From assembly GCF_019455385.1 (NCBI RefSeq), contig NZ_JACOFR010000035.1:1-64000 (forward strand): a DNA stretch of 64,000 nucleotides, read 5' to 3'. Source of the DNA: Bradyrhizobium sp. BR 10289. GTDB lineage: Bacteria > Pseudomonadota > Alphaproteobacteria > Rhizobiales > Xanthobacteraceae. The notes beneath the pieces are model-generated. The model was not told the origin of the DNA. It did not search any database and worked only from the letters and a program-made list of their open reading frames with translations. Positions within the stretch are counted from its first letter, which is position 1, and the number at the start of each line of letters is the position of its first letter. Of the stretch, positions 17,924-25,225 are shown piece after piece. Position numbers and translations under genes: made by a program.

Positions 17924-18658
17924 ATGCAATTGCGTTTCGTAGGCTGCGGCGATGCCTTCGGCTCGGGCGGCAGGCTCAACACCTGCTTCCATGTCTCCGG
18001 GAGCGAAGCCAATTTCCTGATCGATTGCGGCGCGTCGGCCTTGCCGGCGCTGAAGCGGCTCGAGATCGACCGCAACGATATCGATCTCATCCTCATCACG
18101 CATTTCCACGGCGACCATTTTGCCGGGCTGCCGTTCTTCCTGCTCGACGCGCAATTCGGGCGGCGGACGCGGCCGCTGACGATCGCGGGCCCGCAAGGCA
18201 TCGCGACGCGGCTGGCGCAGGTGATGGAAGCGCTGTTCGAGCATTCCTCGAAAACGAAGCAGCGCTTCGAGCTCAACGTGACCGCGCTCGCGCCCGGGCA
18301 AGGCCAAAGCTTTGGCGCGGTGAAGGTGACGCCCTACCCGGTCGTGCACGGCGAATCCGGCGGGCCGTTCCTCGCCTACCGCGTCGAGGCCGAGGGCCGC
18401 ACGCTCGCCTACAGCGCCGACACCGAATGGACGGAGGCACTCATTCCGCTGGCGCATGGCGCGGACCTTTTCATTGCCGAGGCCTATATGTACGAGAAGG
18501 CGGTCAAGAACCATCTCAGCCTGAAGACCTTGGAACAGCATCTGCCAGCGATCGGCGCCAAACGCCTCGTCCTCACCCATATGAGCGACGACATGCTGTC
18601 GCGTCTCGCGGACATCACACACCTTTCCGCCGAAGACGGAATGGTGCTCGAACTCTGA
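17924..18658 (+). CDS. MBL-fold metallohydrolase (ribonuclease Z-like)
   Basis: A 244-residue metallo-beta-lactamase fold enzyme. It opens MQLRFVGCGDAFGSGGRLNTC, the start typical of RNase Z-like proteins, and has the metal site ITHFHGDHFAGLPF (HxHxDH) near residue 65, VVHGESGGPF, AYSADTEW and VLTHMSDDM. It is shorter than tRNA-processing RNase Z and lacks an obvious flexible arm, so a small-molecule or cyclic nucleotide phosphodiesterase role is equally possible. The next gene starts one base after the stop. Confidence 0.85.
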   Translation: MQLRFVGCGDAFGSGGRLNTCFHVSGSEANFLIDCGASALPALKRLEIDRNDIDLILITHFHGDHFAGLPFFLLDAQFGRRTRPLTIAGPQGIATRLAQVMEALFEHSSKTKQRFELNVTALAPGQGQSFGAVKVTPYPVVHGESGGPFLAYRVEAEGRTLAYSADTEWTEALIPLAHGADLFIAEAYMYEKAVKNHLSLKTLEQHLPAIGAKRLVLTHMSDDMLSRLADITHLSAEDGMVLEL

Positions 18659-18659
18659 C

Positions 18660-20042
18660 ATGCACGCGCCGGTTTCCGCCAAAATAGGCTCACGCCAGGT
18701 CTTCGCCATCGCGGGGCCCGCGATGATCGCCAACCTGACCACGCCGCTGATCGGCGTGGTCTCGACCACCGCGATCGGACGGCTCGACGATGCCGCCCTG
18801 CTCGGCGGCGTCGCGATGGCCTCGGTGATCTTCGACTGCCTGTTCTGGCTGTTCGGCTTCCTGCGCATGAGCACGCTCGCCTTCACCGCGCAGGCGCTCG
18901 GCGCGGGCGAGACGCGCGAGCAGACCGTGATCCTGGTCCGCGGCTTCATCGTCGCCGGCCTGATCGGCGCCGCGCTGATCGCGCTGCAATTGCCGCTCGC
19001 CGGCGTGCTGTTCGACCTGATGGGCGGCAGCGAGGGCGTGACGCGCGCGGCAAAGACCTATTTCATGATCCGGATCTGGTCATCGCCGTTCGCCTTCGCC
19101 AACTACGTCATTCTCGGCTGGCTGGTGGGGCAGGCCCGCGCCAACCCGGCGCTGCTGCTCCAGATCGTCATCAACCTCATCAACATGGCGGCGACGATAC
19201 TGCTGGTGCTGGTCTACGACACCGGCATCGCAGGCGCGGCGATCGCCGCCCTGCTCTCGGAGGGCATCGGCTTCGTGCTCGGCTGGCTGGTGTGCCGGCG
19301 TTATGCGGATGGCGGCTTTGCCGTTCCGCGCGCCACGCTGTTCGACCGTGCCAAACTGATGCGGCTGCTGGCGGTGAACACCGATATCCTGATCCGCACC
19401 GCGGCGCTGATCGCCGTGTTCCTGTTCTTCACCGCCAAGGGCGCGCGCGCCGGCGACGTCACGCTGGCGGCGAACTCAGTGCTCAACAATTTCCTGCTGG
19501 TCAGTGCCTTCTTCCTCGACGGCCTCGCCAACGCGGCCCAGCAGCTCTGCGGCCGCAGCTTTGGTGCCCGCGATGCCGGGGGTTTTGCCGATTCGACCCG
19601 GCTGGTGCTCTCGTGGGGACTCGGCTTCGCACTGGTGGTCGCGGTGCTGTTCGCGCTGTTCGGGCCGGCCCTGATCGATGTCATGACGGCGAGCGACGCC
19701 GTCCGCCGCGCCGCGCGCGAATTTTTGCCGTTCGTCGTGGTCGCCCCCATTCCTGGCGTGTTCGCCTTCGGTTTCGACGGCATCTATGTCGGCGCGACCT
19801 GGGCGCGCGAGATGCGCAATCTGATGCTGGCTTCGCTCGCGATCTTCTTCGGCGTCTGGCTGGCGCTGCAGTCGTTCGGCAATGCCGGACTGTGGAGCGC
19901 GCTGATCGCCTCCTATGTGGCGCGCGGCGGCCTGCAGGGCGCACGGTATCCGGCGCTGTATCGGAAAACGTTCTCTTCTTCTCCTTCTCCCCGCGTGCGG
20001 GGAGAAGGTCGGGATGAGGGGGGCTCTCCGCGGGGCCGGTGA
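18660..20042 (+). CDS. MATE family efflux transporter (DinF-like)
   Basis: A 460-residue inner-membrane multidrug/toxin extrusion protein with about twelve hydrophobic helices in two similar halves. Family signatures are IAGPAMIANLTTPLIGVVSTTAIGR at the start and QALGAGE in the first half. It begins one base after the upstream MBL gene stop. The last roughly 20 residues (SSPSPRVRGEGRDEGG..) are encoded by the palindromic repeat that begins near 19975, so the natural C-terminus has probably been replaced by repeat-derived sequence. Confidence 0.9.
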   Translation: MHAPVSAKIGSRQVFAIAGPAMIANLTTPLIGVVSTTAIGRLDDAALLGGVAMASVIFDCLFWLFGFLRMSTLAFTAQALGAGETREQTVILVRGFIVAGLIGAALIALQLPLAGVLFDLMGGSEGVTRAAKTYFMIRIWSSPFAFANYVILGWLVGQARANPALLLQIVINLINMAATILLVLVYDTGIAGAAIAALLSEGIGFVLGWLVCRRYADGGFAVPRATLFDRAKLMRLLAVNTDILIRTAALIAVFLFFTAKGARAGDVTLAANSVLNNFLLVSAFFLDGLANAAQQLCGRSFGARDAGGFADSTRLVLSWGLGFALVVAVLFALFGPALIDVMTASDAVRRAAREFLPFVVVAPIPGVFAFGFDGIYVGATWAREMRNLMLASLAIFFGVWLALQSFGNAGLWSALIASYVARGGLQGARYPALYRKTFSSSPSPRVRGEGRDEGGSPRGR

Positions 20043-20127
20043 GAATTGGACTCGCGGAGAGTCCCCCTCACCCGGAATTTGCTCTCGCAAATTCCGGCCT
20101 CTCCCCGCAAGCGGGGAGAGGCGAAGA
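19975..20127. repeat. Dispersed palindromic repeat, 'cttctcccc...ggggagagg' family, copy 5
   Basis: Arms CTTCTCCCCGCGTGCGGGGA and GGCCTCTCCCCGCAAGCGGG flank GGGATGAGGGGGGCTCTCCG and the complementary CCCCCTCACCCGGAATTTGC. The repeat overlaps the 3' end of the MATE coding sequence and ends just before the pyrD stop codon, so it fills the space between two convergent genes. Confidence 0.75.
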
Positions 20128-20129
20128 GG

Positions 20130-21227
20130 CTACATCCCCGGCCAGTCTTCTGCCGTGAGCGTCGCGGCATCGGCGCCGACGATCTCGGACAGCGAATCCC
20201 GGCCCGTGCGCAGCAACGTCGAGGTGAGGTCGCGCTTGATCTCGTCGACGAGGCCGAGGCCCTTGTAGACCAGCGACGAATAGAGCTGGATCAGGCTCGC
20301 GCCAGCGCGGATTTTTGTCAGCGCCGCACCACCCGAGTCCACGCCGCCGACGCCGATCAGGGGAAAGGCGCCTTCGACGCGGACATAGGTCTCCGCGACC
20401 ATGCGCGTCGACAGGCGAAACAGCGGCCGCCCGGACAGGCCGCCCTGCTCCTTCGCGCGCATCTCCTCGCGCAGTGTGCTCGGCCGCGCGATGGTCGTGT
20501 TCGACACGATCATGCCGTCGACCTTGCGCGAACGCGCGACCTGCACGACGTCGTCGAGCTGGGCGAGGCTGAGGTCGGGCGCGATCTTGAGCAGCACCGG
20601 CGTGTCGCCGGCCTTCTGCCTGACACGCTCGCGCGCGTCGATCACGTGCGCCAGGAGATCGTCGAGCAGCGCACCTTCCTGCAGATTGCGCAGGCCCGGC
20701 GTGTTCGGCGAGGAGACGTTGACAGTGAAATAGCTCGCGACCGGCGCAAACGTCTCGATCAGCTTGACGTAATCTGCGACGCGGTCGGGCGAATCCTTGT
20801 TGGCGCCGACATTGACGCCGACGATGCCGCCGTGCTGCGCGCGCGCCGCGAGCCGGCGCAGCACGACTTCGGCGCCGTCATTGTTGAAACCCATGCGGTT
20901 GATGACGGCCTCGTCCCGCTCGAGCCGAAACAGCCGCGGTCGCGGATTGCCGCCCTGCGGCTTCGGCGTCACCGAGCCGATCTCGACAAAGCCGAAACCG
21001 AGCCGCAGCAGCGCGTCGGGCACCTCGGCGCTCTTGTCAAAACCCGCGGCCATGCCGATCGGGTTGGGAAAGTTGAGCCCGAAGGCGCGCACCGCGAGCT
21101 TGGCATCGTCAGGCCGCGGCTTCATCGCTGGCAGGAAGCGCAGGCCCTGGATCGCGAGGCGGTGGGCATCTTCCGCATCGAGCAGGCGCAGCACCGGCAG
21201 CGAGAACGCATCGAAGGCGCGGATCAC
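20130..21227 (-). CDS. pyrD: Dihydroorotate dehydrogenase (quinone), class 2
   Basis: A 365-residue flavoprotein oxidising dihydroorotate to orotate with quinone at the inner membrane, the fourth step of pyrimidine synthesis. Visible are the N-terminal membrane-associating helix (MIRAFDAFSLPVLRLLDAEDAHRL), NPIGMAAGFDKSAE, GSVTPKPQGGNPRPRLFRL, NRMGFNN, YFTVNVSSPNTPGLR (Ser as catalytic base, as in class 2), NTTIARP and GVGGVDSGG for FMN binding. The start ATG overlaps the stop of the DUF952 gene (ATGA), so the two are coupled. Confidence 0.96.
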   Translation of the reverse strand: MIRAFDAFSLPVLRLLDAEDAHRLAIQGLRFLPAMKPRPDDAKLAVRAFGLNFPNPIGMAAGFDKSAEVPDALLRLGFGFVEIGSVTPKPQGGNPRPRLFRLERDEAVINRMGFNNDGAEVVLRRLAARAQHGGIVGVNVGANKDSPDRVADYVKLIETFAPVASYFTVNVSSPNTPGLRNLQEGALLDDLLAHVIDARERVRQKAGDTPVLLKIAPDLSLAQLDDVVQVARSRKVDGMIVSNTTIARPSTLREEMRAKEQGGLSGRPLFRLSTRMVAETYVRVEGAFPLIGVGGVDSGGAALTKIRAGASLIQLYSSLVYKGLGLVDEIKRDLTSTLLRTGRDSLSEIVGADAATLTAEDWPGM

Positions 21228-21568
21228 GGCAGCAGCTCCGGAACGTCATGGCTGCCATCGGAGCGCATGTTGAGGTTGATCACCGCGAGCACGGCGCCGA
21301 GATCGAGCTCGCCATAGAGGTGCGGAAACAGCTCGTCATTGCGCGAGCGCTCCCAGCGCAATTCGCTGCCGAACGCCTCGCCGTCGACCTCGACCAGGAA
21401 CAGCGCGCGCTGGCCGAAATAATGTTTCCGCAGGGTCTCGGGGACCTGGGCCGCGGTCGAGAAATGGATGAAGCCGTCGCGCGCATCGTCCGCGCTGCCG
21501 CAGTACACGCCCTGCCGTTCCGCCTCGCGCCAGGCCGAGGCCGGACAGATTTTGTAGATCTTCACCAC
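21224..21568 (-). CDS. DUF952 family protein
   Basis: A 114-residue protein of the DUF952 family: MVKIYKICPASAWREAERQGVYCGSADDARDGFIHFSTAAQ, with the conserved DGFIHFS segment, and ELRWE....FPHLYGELDLGAV near the C-terminus. These proteins are structurally related to ADP-ribosyltransferase-like folds, but the activity is not established. It overlaps pyrD by four bases and probably forms an operon with it. Confidence 0.9.
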   Translation of the reverse strand: MVKIYKICPASAWREAERQGVYCGSADDARDGFIHFSTAAQVPETLRKHYFGQRALFLVEVDGEAFGSELRWERSRNDELFPHLYGELDLGAVLAVINLNMRSDGSHDVPELLP

Positions 21569-21711
21569 CGCTCACGCAGCCCTGTTTGCTCTTTGAGTCT
21601 TCTGGGTTTTTTCGTCTGCTAGGGCTCTTTGAAACCCGGGCGCGACCGTAAAGGTGGCCCCTGCCGAACTCAAGCGTTAGCTGCTTCGTTCGGATGAAAT
21701 CCGGACGAAGC

Positions 21712-21790
21712 CCCAAATTGTTGTTTTGACGCGTTTTCTTGCCGCGAGCCGGTATCCACTTCGCTTGAAAACGCTTCGCTGCCTCTTGCG
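21712..21790. repeat. Dispersed Rhizobiales intergenic repeat with GCGTTTTC palindrome
   Basis: The 286-bp gap between DUF952 and the HTH regulator contains GACGCGTTTTCTTGCCGCGA and CGGTATCCACTTCGCTTGAA followed by AACGC. I recall this block as a widely repeated intergenic element in Bradyrhizobium genomes; only one copy is in this window. The rest of the gap is comparatively AT-rich and likely carries the divergent promoters. Confidence 0.5.
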
Positions 21791-21854
21791 CGAAAAACGG
21801 AAAACCGGTTGATTTGAGGATAGTTTTCCTGAGTTGCGACGGGCTGGACCTTCC

Positions 21855-22505
21855 ATGGTCAGACAGGCCAAAGCGCAGAGGATACTGACTCACGACCAGA
21901 TCTGGGTCGCACTGGATCGGCTGGCGGCGCGCGCCGGCCTGTCGCCGTCCGGCCTTGCCAAGCGGGCAGGCCTCGACCCCACCACCTTCAACAGGTCCAA
22001 GCGCGTCACCCCCGACGGCCGCGAGCGCTGGCCATCGACCGAATCGATCGCCAAGGCGCTGGCGGCCACCGACGCCTCCATCGATATCTTTGCAAAGCTG
22101 GTCGACGACGAGGCTGGCGACGGCCGCACCGTACCGCTGCTCGGCTTCGCGCTGGCCGGCACGAGCGCCGCGTTCGACGAGGCTGGCCTGCCATCCGGCA
22201 AGGGCTGGAGCGAATTTGCGCTGCCGGCCGAGGACCGCCGCACCTTTGCGCTGGAAATCTCGGGCGATGCGCTTGCGCCGGTCTACCGCGACGGCGACGT
22301 CATCCTGGTCGCGCCGGGTGCACCGGTCCGCAAAGGCGATCGCGTGGTGGTGAAGGCCAGAGCGGGTGAGGTGACCGTCGCGACGCTGAAGCGCCGCACC
22401 GCCAAGGCGCTGGAATTGCAGCCGCTCGATACCGCGCAGGCCGAGCGGACGATGGCGGCGGGTGACGTCGCGTGGATCGCGCGGATCGTGTGGGCGAGCC
22501 AGTAG
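21855..22505 (+). CDS. HTH transcriptional regulator with inactive S24 (LexA-like) domain
   Basis: A 216-residue regulator. The N-terminal helix-turn-helix (about 12-60: WVALDRLAARAGLSPSGLAKRAGLDPTTFNR) binds DNA; the C-terminal half has the fold signature of S24 peptidases (ISGDALAPVYRDGDVILV...KGDRVVVKARAGEVTVATLKRR). In LexA/CI proteins the catalytic serine lies in GDSM; here the position is Ala139 (GDAL), so self-cleavage is not expected and the domain more likely dimerises or senses a ligand. The start was taken as the ATG at 21855; an in-frame TTG at 21834 is possible. Confidence 0.85.
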   Translation: MVRQAKAQRILTHDQIWVALDRLAARAGLSPSGLAKRAGLDPTTFNRSKRVTPDGRERWPSTESIAKALAATDASIDIFAKLVDDEAGDGRTVPLLGFALAGTSAAFDEAGLPSGKGWSEFALPAEDRRTFALEISGDALAPVYRDGDVILVAPGAPVRKGDRVVVKARAGEVTVATLKRRTAKALELQPLDTAQAERTMAAGDVAWIARIVWASQ

Positions 22506-22595
22506 GCGCGACGCGCGATCGCCATTGCGACTCACTCCGCTCCTCGCCTAGGTTCCGCGCACATTGCCGACCAAATGCATCTTAAGGGAGAAATC

Positions 22596-23348
22596 ATGAA
22601 TCGCCGTCACGCCTTGAAAGCGCTCGCCGGTCTCGCGCTCTGTCCGCTGTGCAAGCCCAGCTTCGCCGCCGAAGGCGCGCATTGGAGCTATGAAGGCGCG
22701 GGCGGGCCGGCCAAATGGGGCGACCTGGATGCCGCCAACAAGGCCTGCGCGGTCGGCCTGCAGCAATCGCCGATCGACATCGAGGCCACGGTCAAATCGC
22801 AATTGCCCGCGCTGAAGCTGAACTGGGGCAAGAGCGCCGATACCATCGTCAATAACGGGCATACGATCCAGCTCAACTTCGCCGAGGGCAGCACGCTTCT
22901 GCTCGGCGGCGTAACATACAAGTTGCTGCAGGTGCACTTCCACCGGCCGAGCGAGCATCAGATCGGCGGCAAGAATTTTCCGATGGAGGCGCATTTCGTC
23001 CACCGCAACGAGGCCGGCGGGCTCGCCGTGGTCGGTGTGCTGATGGCCGAGGGCAAGCCGAACGCGGCGTTCGGCAAGATCGTCAAGACCATGCCGGCGG
23101 CGGAAGGGCCCGCGGTGAAAGCCGACCCGAGCATCGATCCGCACGCGATGCTGCCGGCAAAGCTCAGCTATTTCCGTTATCCCGGCTCGCTGACGACGCC
23201 GCCCTGCTCGGAGGTGGTGGAATGGCTGCTGCTGACCGATCCGATCCAGGTCTCGGCGGCCGACGTCGCCGCGTTCGCAAAGCTCTATCCGATGAACGCG
23301 CGCCCGGTACAGAAGGACAACAGGCGTTACGTGCTGCGGTCGAGCTGA
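22596..23348 (+). CDS. Alpha-class carbonic anhydrase, periplasmic
   Basis: A 250-residue zinc enzyme interconverting CO2 and bicarbonate. The N-terminus MNRRHALKALAGLALCPLCKPSFAA is a signal peptide with twin basic residues. The mature part shows the alpha-class pattern: HWSYEGAGGPAKWG, QQSPIDI, the zinc histidines in LLQVHFHRPSEH and EAHFVHRN, and the substrate loop GSLTTPPCSEVVEW. The ATG at 22596 has AAGGGAG seven bases upstream. Before the transposon arrived, its convergent neighbour was lysK, whose original stop codon is only 80 bp downstream. Confidence 0.95.
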   Translation: MNRRHALKALAGLALCPLCKPSFAAEGAHWSYEGAGGPAKWGDLDAANKACAVGLQQSPIDIEATVKSQLPALKLNWGKSADTIVNNGHTIQLNFAEGSTLLLGGVTYKLLQVHFHRPSEHQIGGKNFPMEAHFVHRNEAGGLAVVGVLMAEGKPNAAFGKIVKTMPAAEGPAVKADPSIDPHAMLPAKLSYFRYPGSLTTPPCSEVVEWLLLTDPIQVSAADVAAFAKLYPMNARPVQKDNRRYVLRSS

Positions 23349-23373
23349 ACTAGTGCTCCACACAACGCTGTCG

Positions 23374-23391
23374 TCCCGGCGTTCGCCGGGA
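23374..23391. terminator. Hairpin between the carbonic anhydrase gene and the original lysK end
   Basis: TCCCGGCG TT CGCCGGGA, a perfect 8-bp inverted repeat, lies in the 79-bp gap between the carbonic anhydrase stop and the displaced lysK stop codon. It lacks a U-tract; it resembles small palindromic repeats elsewhere in the window and could end transcription from both sides. Confidence 0.5.
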
Positions 23392-23427
23392 TGGCAGCGG
23401 CGAGCGAAGCGAAGAGCAACACGCCCG

Positions 23428-23442
23428 TCACGCACTCCTTGC
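23428..23442 (-). pseudogene. lysK: Displaced native 3' end of lysK (last codons and stop)
   Basis: On the minus strand this is GCA AGG AGT GCG TGA. Joined to the resident lysK at the target duplication (GCAAG on the minus strand) it restores a reading frame ending ALARSA-stop, which is what an uninterrupted gene would encode. It is therefore the tail of lysK stranded about 11.3 kb from the rest by the transposon insertion. Confidence 0.93.
23438..23442. repeat. Target site duplication, left copy (CTTGC)
   Basis: The five bases immediately outside the left inverted repeat are CTTGC and are identical to those immediately outside the right inverted repeat (34782-34786). A 5-bp duplication is the rule for Tn7-type transposition. 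Confidence 0.95.
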
Positions 23443-23460
23443 TGCTGCCCGACCCATAGT
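23443..23460. repeat. Left terminal inverted repeat of the Tn7-like element
   Basis: TGCTGCCCGACCCATAGT; it matches the inverse of the right terminus (34764-34781) at 17 of 18 positions. It runs directly into the outermost left TnsB-type site. Confidence 0.93.
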
Positions 23461-23557
23461 ATGTCCGCAGCCCCAGATTTCCGGTCCTTGAATTTGCTGG
23501 GCGTTTTTCAACGGGGAAGAATGGATCTGACCGCAGGAGGAAGCATAGTCCGCCCGC
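23450..23557. repeat. Left-end TnsB-type binding sites (two)
   Basis: Read outward-in on the minus strand, site L1 (23450-23468) is GCGGACATACTATGGGTCG and site L2 (23539-23557) is GCGGGCGGACTATGCTTCC. L2 differs from the right-end site R3 at one of 19 positions. The roughly 90-bp spacing between left sites against about 22-bp spacing at the right mirrors the asymmetry of Tn7 ends. A third left site may exist but I could not identify one convincingly. Confidence 0.8.
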
Positions 23558-23628
23558 AAAAGAGTGAATCAGCGGCCTCAACCAGGACCATCTGTATGAC
23601 CACGAACCCGCGGAGGGCCCCGCAAAGA

Positions 23629-24048
23629 TCAAGAAACGACATTATCTGGCCAAGCGAACGAGAGGGCTCCGCTTCGTCCATCATACAACAAAGTGCCTTC
23701 CTTCAATAAGTCACGTCCCAGCAGCAAATCATGCCCGCCAAACAGTCGGTTCGCTCCGTACAACTGCACGTTTGGCCACAGCGAGATCCCTTCCCCTCCA
23801 TTGCGCGAAAAGGGGATGGCTATGTCCCCCTCAAATCTGAACTCGGCAATATCGCCTTGATCGGGCACCACCGCCGTAATCCCGAGCCTCTCAACCAACC
23901 TCCTCGACAAAACAGTCACGCTCGAGCCGGTATCGACTATCCCCGTAGCCCGTACGAGCTCTCTTGTCGGCTGCGCGTGCCCCGGCGCCCCAACCGCCAC
24001 AAGCAAAACCGGCCTTCCTTCCACAAATGTACTCGCGACAATCGGCAT
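23629..24048 (-). CDS. Retropepsin-like aspartic protease (transposon cargo)
   Basis: A 139-residue protein with the retropepsin-like catalytic signature GIVDTGSSVTVLSRRLVERLGI (Asp39-Thr-Gly-Ser) and, later, FGGHDLLLGRDLLKEG, the hydrophobic-hydrophobic-Gly-Arg/Met-Asp-Leu-Leu motif that closes this fold. One DTG motif implies it works as a dimer, as retroviral and bacterial single-domain proteases do. I see no signal peptide or membrane segment, so it is probably cytoplasmic. I chose the ATG at 24048, which is preceded by GGGAGGAAGT; the frame stays open to 24105. It follows the SIR2-like gene by 74 bp on the same strand and is probably co-transcribed. Its base composition looks less GC-rich than the host genes. 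Confidence 0.82.
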   Translation of the reverse strand: MPIVASTFVEGRPVLLVAVGAPGHAQPTRELVRATGIVDTGSSVTVLSRRLVERLGITAVVPDQGDIAEFRFEGDIAIPFSRNGGEGISLWPNVQLYGANRLFGGHDLLLGRDLLKEGTLLYDGRSGALSFAWPDNVVS

Positions 24049-24122
24049 ACTTCCTCCCAGATTTTCGCCGTCGGAGCCGCAAGATCCGTCTCGGATACGG
24101 TGCAAGCGGAGGCCAGACTTGA

Positions 24123-25187
24123 TCAGAACCCGCGCCCTGCGAACCGCGAAGAACCCGCCTTTGGACCGTGAAATGCCTTAAAGCCGCCGGTCTCGTCCTC
24201 CAGGCGGGAGTAGGCATCCCGGAGCGGCTCGCTGCGGCCGCCTCCTGTGATCCGGTCCATCATTGCAGCCGCCAGAACGTTCCACTTTTGCGGGACCCAA
24301 ATCACGTTGCGCGACTTCAGCCTCGCTTCAATCATTTCAGCGATCGAGCGATCCGGGTTCAAGACGTAGATCCGGCCATCGTAATCTCGGAAGCGATCTA
24401 CGAACAGCCGAAGGCTCTCATGATCGTCGTGCTTGAGATGACTGGTCGGGTCCGTCGAGGCAAAACTGTAGCCGCAAATTGCCACGAAATCTGGCTCGAA
24501 TCCCCACATCGGGGCCAATCGCGCGACAAGTTCTTGATGCCCGGGTTTACCAAAATTCGGCTCGGGAACGCATAGGAGCAAATCCTCGAATTCGATCTCA
24601 AATCCGAAATCGCGAACGCTCTGAAGCACACGGGCGATGTCCGGGGCTCCGAGATGCACCTTCACGCTTCCGTGCACCGGGATTACCTGATGATGGCCGC
24701 CACAGATATCATCCGCGATCCCGTCGAGATTGTAGTTCAGCAGGGTCGTCGACGGGAAGAATTCGAAGATACCGTAGTTCCGGTACCGCAGGTCATCTCT
24801 GCGCTGGTTCAGCCTAGCCTTCGCCAATTCATGAACCTGATGAAAGCTGGCAACGCCGTTCGGCATGTGACTAAGGATCGCCTTCGACATCTCAAGATCG
24901 AAGCCAAGTTCGCCCCTCCGCGCCAACAAGCTCGGCATGGCGAACTCGATCGACCGGCGGGTCAACAGGTCCTGTTTGGCGCGGGACGCCGAAAGCGCGG
25001 TCCACTTTTCAAGAAAGTCTAGGGAGGGAGCCGCCATGAAGCGCTGGCCAAACGGAACGATACCCGCTGACGCGCCAGCGCCAAGCAGGAATAGACCTCT
25101 GCTATGCCTGAAGTGCCACAAGAGCTCCTCAAGCGGAACGGTTCTCCGTCCAGCCACGGACTGCCCCCAACGGGCGACGGCGATCAT
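24123..25187 (-). CDS. SIR2-like NAD-binding protein (probable defence effector, transposon cargo)
   Basis: A 354-residue protein with the elements of the SIR2 fold: FLLGAGASAG (residues 36-42, NAD pyrophosphate loop), LLNYNLDGIADD (Asn153, Asp155, matching the TQNID motif), VIPVHGSV (catalytic His172) and, in the C-terminal half, FVAICGYSFASTDP and IYVLNPD. Bacterial SIR2-like proteins in defence systems (for example Thoeris ThsA and DSR-type) destroy NAD+ in infected cells; that role is inferred here. There is no Zn-ribbon CxxC set typical of protein deacetylases. It starts 38 bp after the tniQ stop on the same strand and precedes a retropepsin-like gene. Start ATG at 25187 with a weak AGGG site. 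Confidence 0.85.
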   Translation of the reverse strand: MIAVARWGQSVAGRRTVPLEELLWHFRHSRGLFLLGAGASAGIVPFGQRFMAAPSLDFLEKWTALSASRAKQDLLTRRSIEFAMPSLLARRGELGFDLEMSKAILSHMPNGVASFHQVHELAKARLNQRRDDLRYRNYGIFEFFPSTTLLNYNLDGIADDICGGHHQVIPVHGSVKVHLGAPDIARVLQSVRDFGFEIEFEDLLLCVPEPNFGKPGHQELVARLAPMWGFEPDFVAICGYSFASTDPTSHLKHDDHESLRLFVDRFRDYDGRIYVLNPDRSIAEMIEARLKSRNVIWVPQKWNVLAAAMMDRITGGGRSEPLRDAYSRLEDETGGFKAFHGPKAGSSRFAGRGF

Positions 25188-25225
25188 CGCCCTAGCTCAT
25201 AGAGATGAGGATTTTTCGGGCCGGT

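Noticed and set aside
17592..18658. Fusion of the small membrane protein and the MBL hydrolase
   Set aside because: The frames differ and a separate ribosome site (AGGGAG) precedes the ATG at 17924.
23595..23615. A possible third left TnsB site
   Set aside because: Only the GCGGG part and a few other bases match the consensus, too few to claim.
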